In this document: in pieces, positions 1 to 5,769 of the stretch | Numbering within the stretch: position 1 is the stretch's first letter | Layout: each line of letters begins with the position of its first letter | Assembly: GCA_036556695.1 (NCBI GenBank) | Contig: DATBIY010000076.1 | Span: 1 to 12,590, forward strand | Length of the DNA stretch: 12,590 nucleotides | Direction: 5' to 3' | DNA from: DASSCW01 sp036556695 | Lineage (GTDB): Bacteria > Chloroflexota > Limnocylindria > QHBO01 | Notes under the pieces: generated by a model | What the model saw: the letters and a program-made list of their open reading frames with translations, nothing else | Told to the model about the DNA's origin: nothing | Databases searched by the model: none | Program-made: the position numbers and the translations under genes

Positions 1-140
1 ACGTCGATGCTCACTGTCTAAGCAGCGAGAGCAACTTGACGATTGCCAGTTGCTGGCTTGCCCGCGGTTTAACGAGGCCATGCGGGCGACCTCGACCTGC
101 AGTTCCCGGTTCCTGAGCCCTGTCGAAACCTGACATCCCC
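1..140 (-). ncRNA. ssrA: tmRNA (5' part, cut by the window edge)
   Basis: Transfer-messenger RNA rescues stalled ribosomes with SmpB and adds a degradation tag. Read on the minus strand, the RNA begins GGGGATGTCAGGTTTCGACA at 140, which is the typical tmRNA 5' acceptor strand followed by the conserved TTTCGACAGGG block. A 5-bp stem CGAGG/CCTCG precedes GTTAAACC. An open frame then runs from GCG at 65-63 to a TAG stop at 20-18, encoding AGKPATGNRQVALAA. Starting with Ala just after a TAAAC-like element and ending in VALAA plus stop is diagnostic of a tmRNA tag. The tag has 15 residues and two basic ones (K3, R9), longer than the E. coli tag. The 3' half, including the CCA end, lies beyond position 1. 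It sits downstream of smpB in the same orientation, a common arrangement. The exact 5' end is inferred. Confidence 0.93.
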
Positions 141-161
141 ACGAACCGAATTGACCTCGCA

Positions 162-190
162 ATCCTACCACAATGGCTGCCCGTTGTGAA
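162..190 (-). promoter_or_regulatory. Putative sigma-70-type promoter for ssrA
   Basis: On the minus strand TTCACA (190-185) and TAGGAT (167-162) are separated by exactly 17 bases, matching 5/6 and 4/6 of the consensus hexamers. Transcription would start near 155, about 15 bases before the mature tmRNA 5' end. This fits a precursor trimmed at its 5' end, as is usual for tmRNA. It is seen by eye only. Confidence 0.5.
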
Positions 191-212
191 CACCCGTTCG
201 ATTATGACTACA

Positions 213-302
213 GGGTCATGGATTTGACCGATCAGGCCGGAAATAGGCCCGATTCATGACCCGGGGTTATGGCCGTGACCCGATTCGGGTCGAATCGGTC
301 AA
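213..302. repeat. Cluster of interleaved inverted repeats between smpB and ssrA
   Basis: Three inverted repeats crowd this stretch. GGGTCATG at 213-220 is complementary to CATGACCC at 255-262. TTGACCGAT at 224-232 is complementary to ATCGGTCAA at 294-302. CCGATTCG at 280-287 is complementary to CGAATCGG at 291-298 with a 3-base loop, a perfect 8-bp hairpin. The first two interleave like a pseudoknot, and the last two are mutually exclusive because they share 294-298. No ORF or U-tract explains them. They could be the end of the smpB transcript, a processing signal or protein operators. Confidence 0.55.
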
Positions 303-323
303 TTGCATTACACCGGGGTAATA

Positions 324-340
324 CGCCGGCGCGTCCGGCG
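324..340 (-). terminator. Hairpin 14 bases after the smpB stop
   Basis: CGCCGG at 335-340 pairs with CCGGCG at 324-329 in minus-strand RNA, with a 5-base loop and a possible extra G-U pair. A second weak inverted repeat ATTAC/GTAAT (307-311 and 318-322) follows. There is no U-tract, so this is at best a U-less or partial terminator for smpB. Confidence 0.35.
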
Positions 341-354
341 CCAGCGGAGCGCGG

Positions 355-813
355 CTAGAGCCGCACCCGCGCCTTCGTCTCCCGCTCCAGCTCGCGGCGC
401 ATGTCGCGCTCGGCGATGGAGCGCCGCTTGTCGTGCGTCTTCTTGCCGCGACCCAGGCCCAGCTCCAGCTTGGCGCGGCCGTCCCGGATGTAGAGGCGCA
501 TCGGGACGAGGGTGTAGCCCTTGGACTGCACGCGACCCACCAGCTCGGCGATCTGGTCGCGATGAAGGAGCAGCTTCCGCGTTCGCGTGGGCTCGTGGTT
601 GTTGCGGTTGCCCTGCTCGTAGGGCGCGATGTGCGCGCCGATCAGCCACGCCTCGCCGTGCTCGATGCGGGCGTAGGCCTCGGCCAGGTTGGCGCGTCCC
701 GCCCGGATGGACTTGATCTCGGTGCCGGTCAGCACCACGCCAGCCTCGAGCGTCTGCTCGATGGTGTAGTCGTGGCGCGCACGGCGGTTGAGGGCGATGG
801 TCTGCTCAGGCAT
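355..813 (-). CDS. smpB: SsrA-binding protein SmpB
   Basis: A 152-residue protein that binds the tRNA-like domain of tmRNA and delivers it to ribosomes stalled without a stop codon. The sequence shows the family's oligonucleotide-binding barrel: the early RRARHDY and LEAGVVLTGTEIKSIRAG segments, then the conserved basic loop LGLGRGKKTHDKR (roughly residues 119-131) and a highly charged C-terminal tail of the kind that enters the empty mRNA channel. Its length is normal for the family. The ATG at 813 has only a weak ribosome-binding site. The tmRNA gene follows about 215 bases downstream on the same strand, so both parts of the trans-translation system are adjacent. Upstream lie a tandem repeat, a promoter-like pair and a strong hairpin, so smpB is probably transcribed separately from ctpA or controlled by read-through of that hairpin. 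Confidence 0.97.
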   Translation of the reverse strand: MPEQTIALNRRARHDYTIEQTLEAGVVLTGTEIKSIRAGRANLAEAYARIEHGEAWLIGAHIAPYEQGNRNNHEPTRTRKLLLHRDQIAELVGRVQSKGYTLVPMRLYIRDGRAKLELGLGRGKKTHDKRRSIAERDMRRELERETKARVRL

Positions 814-826
814 GGTCCAACGGCGA

Positions 827-855
827 ATGCTAGGCGAGGAACGTCAGGGCGGAAA
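827..855 (-). promoter_or_regulatory. Weak promoter-like pair upstream of smpB
   Basis: On the minus strand TAGCAT (832-827) lies 17 bases after TTTCCG (855-850). The -10 matches 4/6 and the -35 is poor. A start near 820 would leave a very short leader before the smpB ATG, in line with the lack of a clear Shine-Dalgarno. The pair is embedded in the tandem repeat at 832-892. Confidence 0.28.
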
Positions 856-892
856 CGTCGCGGGCGAGGAACGTCGCAGGCGGGGAAGCCGC
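832..892. repeat. Four-unit 15-16 bp tandem repeat upstream of smpB
   Basis: Plus-strand units are AGGCGAGGAACGTCA (832-846), GGGCGGAAACGTCGC (847-861), GGGCGAGGAACGTCGC (862-877) and a more diverged AGGCGGGGAAGCCGC (878-892). The shared core is GGCG-A/G-GGAACGTC, or GACGTTCC-CGCC on the minus strand. The units abut without spacers and fill the gap between the hairpin at 900-929 and smpB. Such a phased array could bind a regulator, or it may be simple slippage. Confidence 0.7.
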
Positions 893-899
893 GGGAAAT

Positions 900-929
900 G
901 GAGAAGCCGGCCCGTCGGCCGGCTTCTCC
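900..929 (-). terminator. Strong hairpin, probable terminator or attenuator
   Basis: A perfect 13-bp stem (GGAGAAGCCGGCC at 900-912 with its complement at 917-929) encloses a 4-base loop. In minus-strand RNA it is followed by CATTTCCC, a short T run at best. It lies 21 bases after the stop codon of the 13-codon ORF and 86 bases before smpB. It is the clearest terminator-like structure in the window. In GC-rich bacteria such hairpins often lack a long U-tract. Confidence 0.7.
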
Positions 930-950
930 GTCGCTACCACGCGAGGATGC

Positions 951-992
951 TTATCGCACCGCCTCGGTGGTGGCGTGACAGGAACTACTCAC
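951..992 (-). CDS. Candidate 13-residue micro-ORF with a perfect Shine-Dalgarno
   Basis: The frame GTG (992-990) to TAA (953-951) encodes MSSSCHATTEAVR, reading GTG as Met. Seven bases before the GTG is AAAGGAGGTG (1009-1000), complementary to ten bases of the 16S rRNA 3' end, far stronger than the site of any neighbouring gene. A promoter-like element lies just upstream (1020-1049) and a 13-bp hairpin just downstream (900-929), so a transcript of roughly 120 nt would carry only this ORF. Codons 7-9 (972-966, CACCACC) can pair with the Shine-Dalgarno (GGTGGTG, 1003-997). Alternatively, CACCG (969-965) can pair with CGGTG (961-957). I recognise no family. It may be a leader peptide for smpB, a stand-alone small protein, or a structured RNA with a fortuitous ORF. 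Confidence 0.5.
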   Translation of the reverse strand: MSSSCHATTEAVR

Positions 993-999
993 TGCACAC

Positions 1000-1009
1000 C
1001 ACCTCCTTT
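1000..1009 (-). promoter_or_regulatory. Perfect ribosome-binding site of the micro-ORF
   Basis: AAAGGAGGTG matches the full anti-Shine-Dalgarno complement with a 7-base spacer to GTG 992. It decides the start of the 13-codon ORF. Its 3' part can be hidden by base pairing with 972-966. Confidence 0.7.
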
Positions 1010-1019
1010 CGTTGCCAGC

Positions 1020-1049
1020 ATGGTATCAGCCGATGCGCCGGCAGCACAA
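1020..1049 (-). promoter_or_regulatory. Putative extended -10 promoter between ctpA and the micro-ORF
   Basis: On the minus strand TTGTGC (1049-1044) and TACCAT (1025-1020) are 18 bases apart, and TGA directly precedes TACCAT, giving an extended -10 (TGn). The pair begins 10 bases past the ctpA stop. Initiation near 1013 would give a short leader carrying the ribosome-binding site at 1009-1000. Confidence 0.45.
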
Positions 1050-1058
1050 GGGGCCCGG

Positions 1059-2495
1059 TCAGAAGGCCGCGACGGTGACCCCGCTGTTGTCATAGCCGAT
1101 GGGCGCCGTCGCGGGCGTCAGCCGCGACGAGCCACCCACCACGCTGGGCAGCACCGATGGCGCAGGCTGCGCCGCGCCGCCGCCGACCGTGCGCTGGGTC
1201 AGGAACTCCACCGCGCGCTCGAGGTACAGGTCGCGCTCCGGCGGTGTGCCGTCGGGGACGGTGACCTCGATATCCGGCTGCACGCCGTCGGGCGCCACGC
1301 TGTTGTGGTCCGGCGTGAACCAGCGCGAGATGGTGATCCGCACGCCGCCGCCGTTGGCCAGCGAGCTCCACACCTGGACGGTGTTCTTGCCGTAGCTGTG
1401 CTGGCCGATAACCGTCGCCCGCCCGCGCTCCTGCAGGGCGGCCGACACGATCTCCGATGCGGATGCCGAGCCGTTGTTGATCAGGACCACCACCGGGGTG
1501 TCGGCATCCGTGGCCACTCCCTCGCCGGTTGCCTCCCAGCGCTTCACGCCATCGGCCTCCGACTCCTGGGTGAAGACAAGTCCATCGGCGATGAACTCGG
1601 AGGCGATGTTGTTGGCCGCGTCGATGTAGCCGCCCGGGTTGTCGCGCAGGTCGAAGACGATGGAGGTCGCGCCCTGATCCAGCAGCCCGGACAGCGCCTC
1701 GCGGAACTGCGCCGGGCTGGCGCTCGAGAAGCCGTGGAGCGCGATGTAGCCGATGTCGTCCTCCAGGATCCGCGAGCTCACCTCGCGCAGCGTGATCTTG
1801 GCGCGGGTGATGGTCATCTCCAGCGTCTCGCCTTCGCGCTCCAGGGTCAGCGTGACGTCGGTACCGGCGTCGCCGCGCACCTTCTGCACCGCGTCCTCGA
1901 GGGAGAGGCCGTTGACGCTGTCGCCGTCCACCGCGCGCACGATGTCGCCCGCCTGCAGGCCGGCCGCCTTGGCCGGCGAGTCCTCAAGGGGAGCGACCAC
2001 CACCAGCGCGCAGATGTCGCTGAAGGTGGTGCACGCCTCGAGGTCCTCGGGATCCTCCAGGTTCTTCACGCCCATCTCGGCGCCGATGCCGGTGAACTCC
2101 CCGGACAGGTCGCCCACCGCGCGCTGGTAATCGTCCGGCGCCATGTAGCCGCTGAATGGATCCTTGACGCCGAACTCGAACATGCCCTGGATGGCGCCAC
2201 CCGCCAGGTCGGCGTCGTTCAGCTGGTCTACGTAGTCGGCCTTCAGCCGGTTGTACGCCTGGCACAGCGGCTCGAACGCGGTCGACGGCACGCACGACGA
2301 CGTGCCCACCGCGCCGGCGGCCAGGTAGCCGCCCACGAAGAGCAGCGTGCCGACCACCGCGGCCAGGACCAGCGCCAGCACCCAGGCCAGCGGCGAGGAG
2401 CCCGAGGCGCGAGCCGCGAGGAGCGGTGTGCCTGAAGGTGAGGGACCCTGGGTTGGATCGAGACCCGGCGGGGTGTCGGTGGAGGTATCGGTCAT
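1059..2495 (-). CDS. ctpA: Membrane-anchored carboxyl-terminal processing protease (S41 family)
   Basis: A 478-residue serine protease that would cleave proteins outside the membrane. After a Pro/Ser-rich cytoplasmic start there is one transmembrane segment (about 36-60). A conserved N-terminal domain and a PDZ domain (about 135-225, with SPAKAAGLQAGDIV) follow, then the S41 core with LRDNPGGY (283-290) and NGSASASE (341-348). By family spacing the catalytic set is Ser345, Lys370 (YGKN) and Gln374, the same 25- and 4-residue distances as in CtpB-type enzymes. The PDZ region carries an insertion (about 144-163, LEDPEDLEACTTFSDICA) with Cys155 and Cys162; Cys68 and Cys78 lie outside the membrane too, so disulfides are possible. 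I chose ATG 2495 over GTG 2531 because the GTG lies inside a hairpin. No clear Shine-Dalgarno is seen. It follows ftsX, as ctpB does in Bacillus. Confidence 0.93.
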   Translation of the reverse strand: MTDTSTDTPPGLDPTQGPSPSGTPLLAARASGSSPLAWVLALVLAAVVGTLLFVGGYLAAGAVGTSSCVPSTAFEPLCQAYNRLKADYVDQLNDADLAGGAIQGMFEFGVKDPFSGYMAPDDYQRAVGDLSGEFTGIGAEMGVKNLEDPEDLEACTTFSDICALVVVAPLEDSPAKAAGLQAGDIVRAVDGDSVNGLSLEDAVQKVRGDAGTDVTLTLEREGETLEMTITRAKITLREVSSRILEDDIGYIALHGFSSASPAQFREALSGLLDQGATSIVFDLRDNPGGYIDAANNIASEFIADGLVFTQESEADGVKRWEATGEGVATDADTPVVVLINNGSASASEIVSAALQERGRATVIGQHSYGKNTVQVWSSLANGGGVRITISRWFTPDHNSVAPDGVQPDIEVTVPDGTPPERDLYLERAVEFLTQRTVGGGAAQPAPSVLPSVVGGSSRLTPATAPIGYDNSGVTVAAF

Positions 2496-2514
2496 GCGAG
2501 GGCGCGGAGTGTAC

Positions 2515-2536
2515 ACCGGGTGATTCGGCACCCGGT
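2515..2536 (-). other. Hairpin between ftsX and ctpA
   Basis: ACCGGGTG (2515-2522) pairs with CACCCGGT (2529-2536) across a 6-base loop, 51 bases past the ftsX stop and 19 bases before the ctpA ATG. A -10-like TACACT (2513-2508) follows directly, without a good -35. It could terminate the prfB-ftsE-ftsX transcript or control ctpA. There is no U-tract. Confidence 0.45.
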
Positions 2537-2587
2537 TACGCGCGCATTACGTTTCGCTTACCGGCGGCGCCATCGGCTCCAGCCCCA

Positions 2588-3505
2588 CTAGCTGGCCGAG
2601 GACAGGTTGGAGCGCACGCTGATCCAGCTGCCGATGGCTCCCACGCCCAGACCCACCGCAAGCACGATCGCCGACAGGGTCGCCAGGAATTGGGCGCTCA
2701 CCGCGGTGGGCATCTGGAAGACGGTGACCATGATCGGCTTGATGGGATCCCACACCATGGCCACCAGCACGATCGTGATCAGGGCGCCGATGAGCCCGCA
2801 CAGCACCCCCTCCAGGATGAACGGCCAGCGGATGAACGAGTCGCTGGCGCCCACCAGGCGCATGATCTCGATCTCGTTGGCGCGCGAATAGACCGCGATG
2901 CGGATGGTGTTCACGATCATGAACAGCACCACCGCCCCGACCAGGATCAGGCCGATGACTCCGACCATGCGGATGGTGCCGATGATGTCCACCAGCTTCT
3001 GGACGTTCTCCTGCTTGGTGGTCACGTGGTCGATCTGCGCGGCGTGCGGGCCGGTGGTCAGCGCGGTGACGATCGACTCCGAGTCGTTTGGATCGGTGGG
3101 AGCGATCTCCATGCTGGCGAACAGCTGGATGTCGGCGCCGCCCAGGTCGAGCTTCTGCCCGCGCTCCTCGTACGTCTGCTCCAGGCGCTGCATCGCCATC
3201 TCCGGGCTCACGTAGAGCACGTCCCGTACGCCCGGCAGCGACTGGGTGTAGGCCGTCAGCTCATCCAGCTCCTCCTGGGTGAGCTCAGGATCATTCGGCG
3301 GGCCGACCAGCACCACGGTCACGGCCACCTTGGACTCGATGTAGGCGATGCCCGAGTTCAGGCCGCTGATGACGATGAACAGCGCAGACAGCAGGACCAG
3401 CATCAGGATCACGGTGGCCGTGGCCGCCAGGCTCATCATCGCGTTGCGCCAGAAGCCCTGCCAGGCGCGGACGACGGCGAAGCCGGTGAAGCGAGCGAAG
3501 CGCAT
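2588..3505 (-). CDS. ftsX: Cell division protein FtsX (ABC-type membrane subunit)
   Basis: A 305-residue integral membrane partner of the ATPase FtsE. The complex transmits ATP hydrolysis across the membrane to activate cell-wall hydrolases. Four membrane segments are visible: about 25-48 (rich in V, L, I), 180-202, 230-252 and 272-294. Between the first two lies an extracellular domain (about 49-178) containing VLVGPPNDPELTQEELDELT and LPGVRDVLYVSPEMAMQRLE, the usual FtsX pattern. After TM2 the motif RANEIEIMRLVGAS (208-221) is the conserved loop that contacts FtsE. The gene begins with ATG only 4 bases after the ftsE stop, so the two are almost certainly co-translated. Its target is not visible in the window; CtpA next door is a candidate partner by position only. 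Confidence 0.96.
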   Translation of the reverse strand: MRFARFTGFAVVRAWQGFWRNAMMSLAATATVILMLVLLSALFIVISGLNSGIAYIESKVAVTVVLVGPPNDPELTQEELDELTAYTQSLPGVRDVLYVSPEMAMQRLEQTYEERGQKLDLGGADIQLFASMEIAPTDPNDSESIVTALTTGPHAAQIDHVTTKQENVQKLVDIIGTIRMVGVIGLILVGAVVLFMIVNTIRIAVYSRANEIEIMRLVGASDSFIRWPFILEGVLCGLIGALITIVLVAMVWDPIKPIMVTVFQMPTAVSAQFLATLSAIVLAVGLGVGAIGSWISVRSNLSSAS

Positions 3506-3509
3506 GCGC

Positions 3510-4250
3510 TCAGTACTCTCGCTCGTAGGCGGCGCCGGACTCGTCGCGCACGAGCATGCCGTGCTCCAGGGCCAACACCCGGCGGCGCATGGCGTTGACG
3601 ATCTCCTGGTTGTGGGTGGCCATCAGCACGGTGGTGCCCAGGCCGTTGATCTGGATCAGCAGCTGGATGATTTCCCAGGAGGTGACTGGATCCAGGTTGC
3701 CAGTGGGCTCGTCGGCGATGAGCATGGCCGGGTCGTGAACCAGGGCGCGGGCGATGGCCACGCGCTGTTGCTCGCCGCCGGAGAGCTGGGTGGGCAGGTG
3801 GTCGTCGTGCTCATGCAGGCCCACCAGGTTCAGCAGCTGCGGCACGCGACGCCGGATCTCGGCGCGCGACGAGCCGGTCACCTCCAGGGCGAAGGCCACG
3901 TTCTCGAACACCGTCTTGGCGGGCAGCAGGCGGAAGTCCTGGAACACGATGCCAATGCGCCGGCGCAGCTTCGGCACCTCGCGCCGCCGCATCCGCGCCA
4001 GGTCCTTGCCGGCCACCACCACCTTGCCGCTGGTCGGCAGCTGCTCGCGGATGAGCAGCCGGATGAACGTGCTCTTGCCGGCGCCCGACGGCCCGACCAG
4101 GAAGACGAAGTCACCCGGCGGGATTGCGACGTTGACATCGGCCAATGCGACCTTGCCGTTGGGGTAGGTCATGCCCACGTCGACCATGCTTATGACCGGC
4201 TGGGTGTCGACCGCCACGCCGGCGATGGGTCGTTCCATTGCGCCGATCAT
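3510..4250 (-). CDS. ftsE: Cell division ATP-binding protein FtsE
   Basis: A 246-residue cytoplasmic ABC ATPase that pairs with FtsX. Visible motifs are Walker A GPSGAGKST (53-61), the Q-loop Gln104 in VFQDFRLLP, the signature LSGGEQQR (156-163), Walker B MLIADEP (176-182) and the switch His213 in MATHNQE. The protein has about 20 extra residues before the usual FtsE start. The ATG at 4250 is preceded by GGAG at a 7-base spacing and overlaps the prfB stop as ATGA, which supports this start; Met5 is the alternative. The fused prfB-ftsE-ftsX layout suggests FtsEX output is tied to RF2 translation. Confidence 0.96.
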   Translation of the reverse strand: MIGAMERPIAGVAVDTQPVISMVDVGMTYPNGKVALADVNVAIPPGDFVFLVGPSGAGKSTFIRLLIREQLPTSGKVVVAGKDLARMRRREVPKLRRRIGIVFQDFRLLPAKTVFENVAFALEVTGSSRAEIRRRVPQLLNLVGLHEHDDHLPTQLSGGEQQRVAIARALVHDPAMLIADEPTGNLDPVTSWEIIQLLIQINGLGTTVLMATHNQEIVNAMRRRVLALEHGMLVRDESGAAYEREY

Positions 4251-5372
4251 GCCGCGTCTCCGTCTGACGAGCCGCCGATTCGCGAGCGCAGGTAGCCGTC
4301 GATGAAGGCATCCAGGTCGCCGTCCAGCACGGCCGTTGGGTTCGAGGTCTCGACCCCGGTGCGCAGATCCTTGACCATGGTGTACGGCTGCAGCACGTAG
4401 CTGCGGATCTGGTTGCCCCAGCCGGCCTCTACGTGCACGCCGCGTAGGCGCGCCATCTCGGCCTCGCGCTCCTCCTGCTGTCGCTCGACCAGCTTGGCGC
4501 GCAGCACCGCCATGGCACGCTCCTTGTTCTGCGCCTGGCTGCGCTCGTTCTGGCAGGTGACCACGATGCCGGTGGGCAGGTGGGTGATGCGCACCGCCGA
4601 GTCCGTCTTGTTGACGTGCTGGCCGCCCGCCCCGCTGGCGCGGTAGGTGTCGACCCGCAGGTCGTCATCGCGGATCTCGACCGCCGCGTCCTCTGCCACC
4701 TCGGGCATCACCTCCACCAGCGCGAAGCTGGTGTGGCGCCGCTTCTGCGAGTCGAACGGGCTGATCCGCACCAGCCGGTGCACGCCGCGCTCCGACTTCA
4801 GGCGGCCGTACGCCCATCGGCCGTCGACCGCGAAGGTCACCGACTTCAGGCCGGCCTCCTCGCCCTCGGTCTGGTCCAGGATCTCGGTCTTCAGCTTGTT
4901 GCGGTCCGCCCAGCGCATGTACATGCGCAGCAGCATCTCGGCCCAGTCCTGCGACTCGGTCCCGCCTGCTCCGGCATGGACCGATACGATGGCCGGCCGC
5001 TCGTCGTACGGCTCTGACAGGAGGAGGCGCGACTGCAGCCGGTCCCAGTCGGCCGAGAGCGCGTCCAGGTCGCGCTGCAGATCGGCCTGCAGGCCGTTCG
5101 CGGAATCGCCGTCCGCCTCGGCCAGCTCGGCGATCTCGACCAGGCCGTTGGCGCGCGTCTCAAGGTCCCGCCAGGTGCCGATCTCGTCGCGCAGCTCCTC
5201 GGCGCGTCGCAGCATGCTCTGCGCCGCCTTGGGGTCATCCCACAGGTTCGGGTCGGCGGAACGCTCGGTCAGCTCCGCTAGCTCGCTCTCCTTGGCGAGT
5301 AAGTCAAAGGCGCACCGCCGTGTCGGCCACGAGGCGCGCGAGCCGCTGCGCCTCGTCCTTAATTGCGTCCAA
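4247..5372 (-). CDS. prfB: Peptide chain release factor 2, with programmed +1 frameshift
   Basis: RF2 recognises UGA and UAA stop codons and triggers peptide release. The class-defining tripeptide SPF is at 204-206 and the catalytic GGQ at 249-251 of the 374-residue fused product, nearly the same positions as in E. coli RF2. The first 22 codons run in another frame from TTG 5372 to CTT 5309-5307, followed by an in-frame TGA; shifting +1 continues as DLLAKESEL. Low RF2 would thus favour the shift, the known self-regulation of prfB. The TTG is inferred: the frame has a TGA stop at 5381-5379, no ATG exists before the shift site, and no ribosome-binding site is seen. Translation is probably coupled to the upstream Cys-rich gene, which it overlaps by 14 bases. 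The gene ends in TGA overlapping ftsE. The later frame stays open back to 5707, but that part is non-coding shadow. Confidence 0.95.
5303..5309 (-). other. RF2 programmed +1 frameshift site CTT TGA C
   Basis: Minus-strand CTTTGAC is the classic RF2 slippery heptamer: Leu codon CTT (5309-5307), TGA stop (5306-5304), then C. Skipping one T gives GAC TTA CTC. The upstream stimulator is weaker than in E. coli: GGCGGTG replaces AGGGGG and sits slightly further away. Residue numbering after the shift matches the family, which supports use of the site. Confidence 0.95.
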
Positions 5373-5682
5373 CGGCAGTCACCATGGGGAGCTCCGACGC
5401 GACGTCCTCGCCCAGCCGCAGTGCCTTGCCGCGCACGCGCGCCGGGTTGACGCAGGGGCAGTAGGTCTGGCGCGGGCAGGCGCCGCAGTTGCCGTCGCAG
5501 TCGAGAGTGAAGGCGTAGCTGCAACGCATGCAGTCGCGCTCGCACTGAATGAGATCTTCGTAGGGCTCGTCCGGGTCTCTGAAGCGGGTGACCAGGGGCA
5601 GCGAGGCGGCCGGGGATCGGTAGGTGGTGGGGGTGGGTGGAGCGGTCTCCTGACCTCGACTGGGGGTGGTCAGCTGCTTCAC
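5359..5682 (-). CDS. Small Cys-rich protein of unknown function, upstream of prfB
   Basis: A 107-residue protein I do not recognise. The N-terminal third is Pro/Thr/Ser-rich and probably disordered. The middle (about residues 50-80) carries CERDCMRC and CDGNCGAC, two CX3CX2C clusters eight residues apart, then CPC, eight cysteines in all. This density suggests zinc or an iron-sulfur cluster. There is no signal peptide or membrane segment. I chose GTG 5682 because GGAGG lies 5 bases before it. The frame is open back to TTG 5769, but that start lies inside a hairpin. Its TAA overlaps the start of prfB, so it is the first gene of the prfB-ftsE-ftsX operon and may couple RF2 translation. CX3CX2C resembles the radical-SAM motif, but the protein is far too short for such an enzyme. 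Confidence 0.75.
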   Translation of the reverse strand: MKQLTTPSRGQETAPPTPTTYRSPAASLPLVTRFRDPDEPYEDLIQCERDCMRCSYAFTLDCDGNCGACPRQTYCPCVNPARVRGKALRLGEDVASELPMVTAVGRN

Positions 5683-5740
5683 GAAGCCCTCCAAGTGCCA
5701 CCGGCACGAGGTCACCGCGCCTCGTCGCCTATGGGAGGTC

Positions 5741-5769
5741 ATCGTAGCGGGTTGGCCTCGAATCGCCAA
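5741..5769 (-). promoter_or_regulatory. Putative promoter for the Cys-rich-prfB-ftsE-ftsX operon
   Basis: TTGGCG (5769-5764) and TACGAT (5746-5741) on the minus strand are exactly 17 bases apart, each matching 4/6 consensus positions. It overlaps the hairpin at 5749-5772. A start near 5734 gives a leader of about 50 bases before GTG 5682. Confidence 0.4.

Noticed and set aside
989..1021. Ten-codon ORF starting ATG 1021, overlapping the micro-ORF by GTGA
   Set aside because: Its ATG overlaps the putative -10 hexamer and would not be transcribed from that promoter, and it has no ribosome-binding site.
975..2435. Long plus-strand open frame opposite ctpA
   Set aside because: Antisense shadow of a gene with an intact catalytic set. 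The product is Arg/Ala/His-rich without domains.
2496..2531. GTG 2531 as the ctpA start
   Set aside because: It lies inside a stable hairpin and adds 12 residues unlike the family. ATG 2495 is preferred, though neither has a good ribosome-binding site.
5373..5707. Upstream extension of the second prfB frame
   Set aside because: It is Arg/Leu-rich and out of frame with the Cys-rich gene. The RF2 N-terminus comes from the zero frame through the frameshift site.
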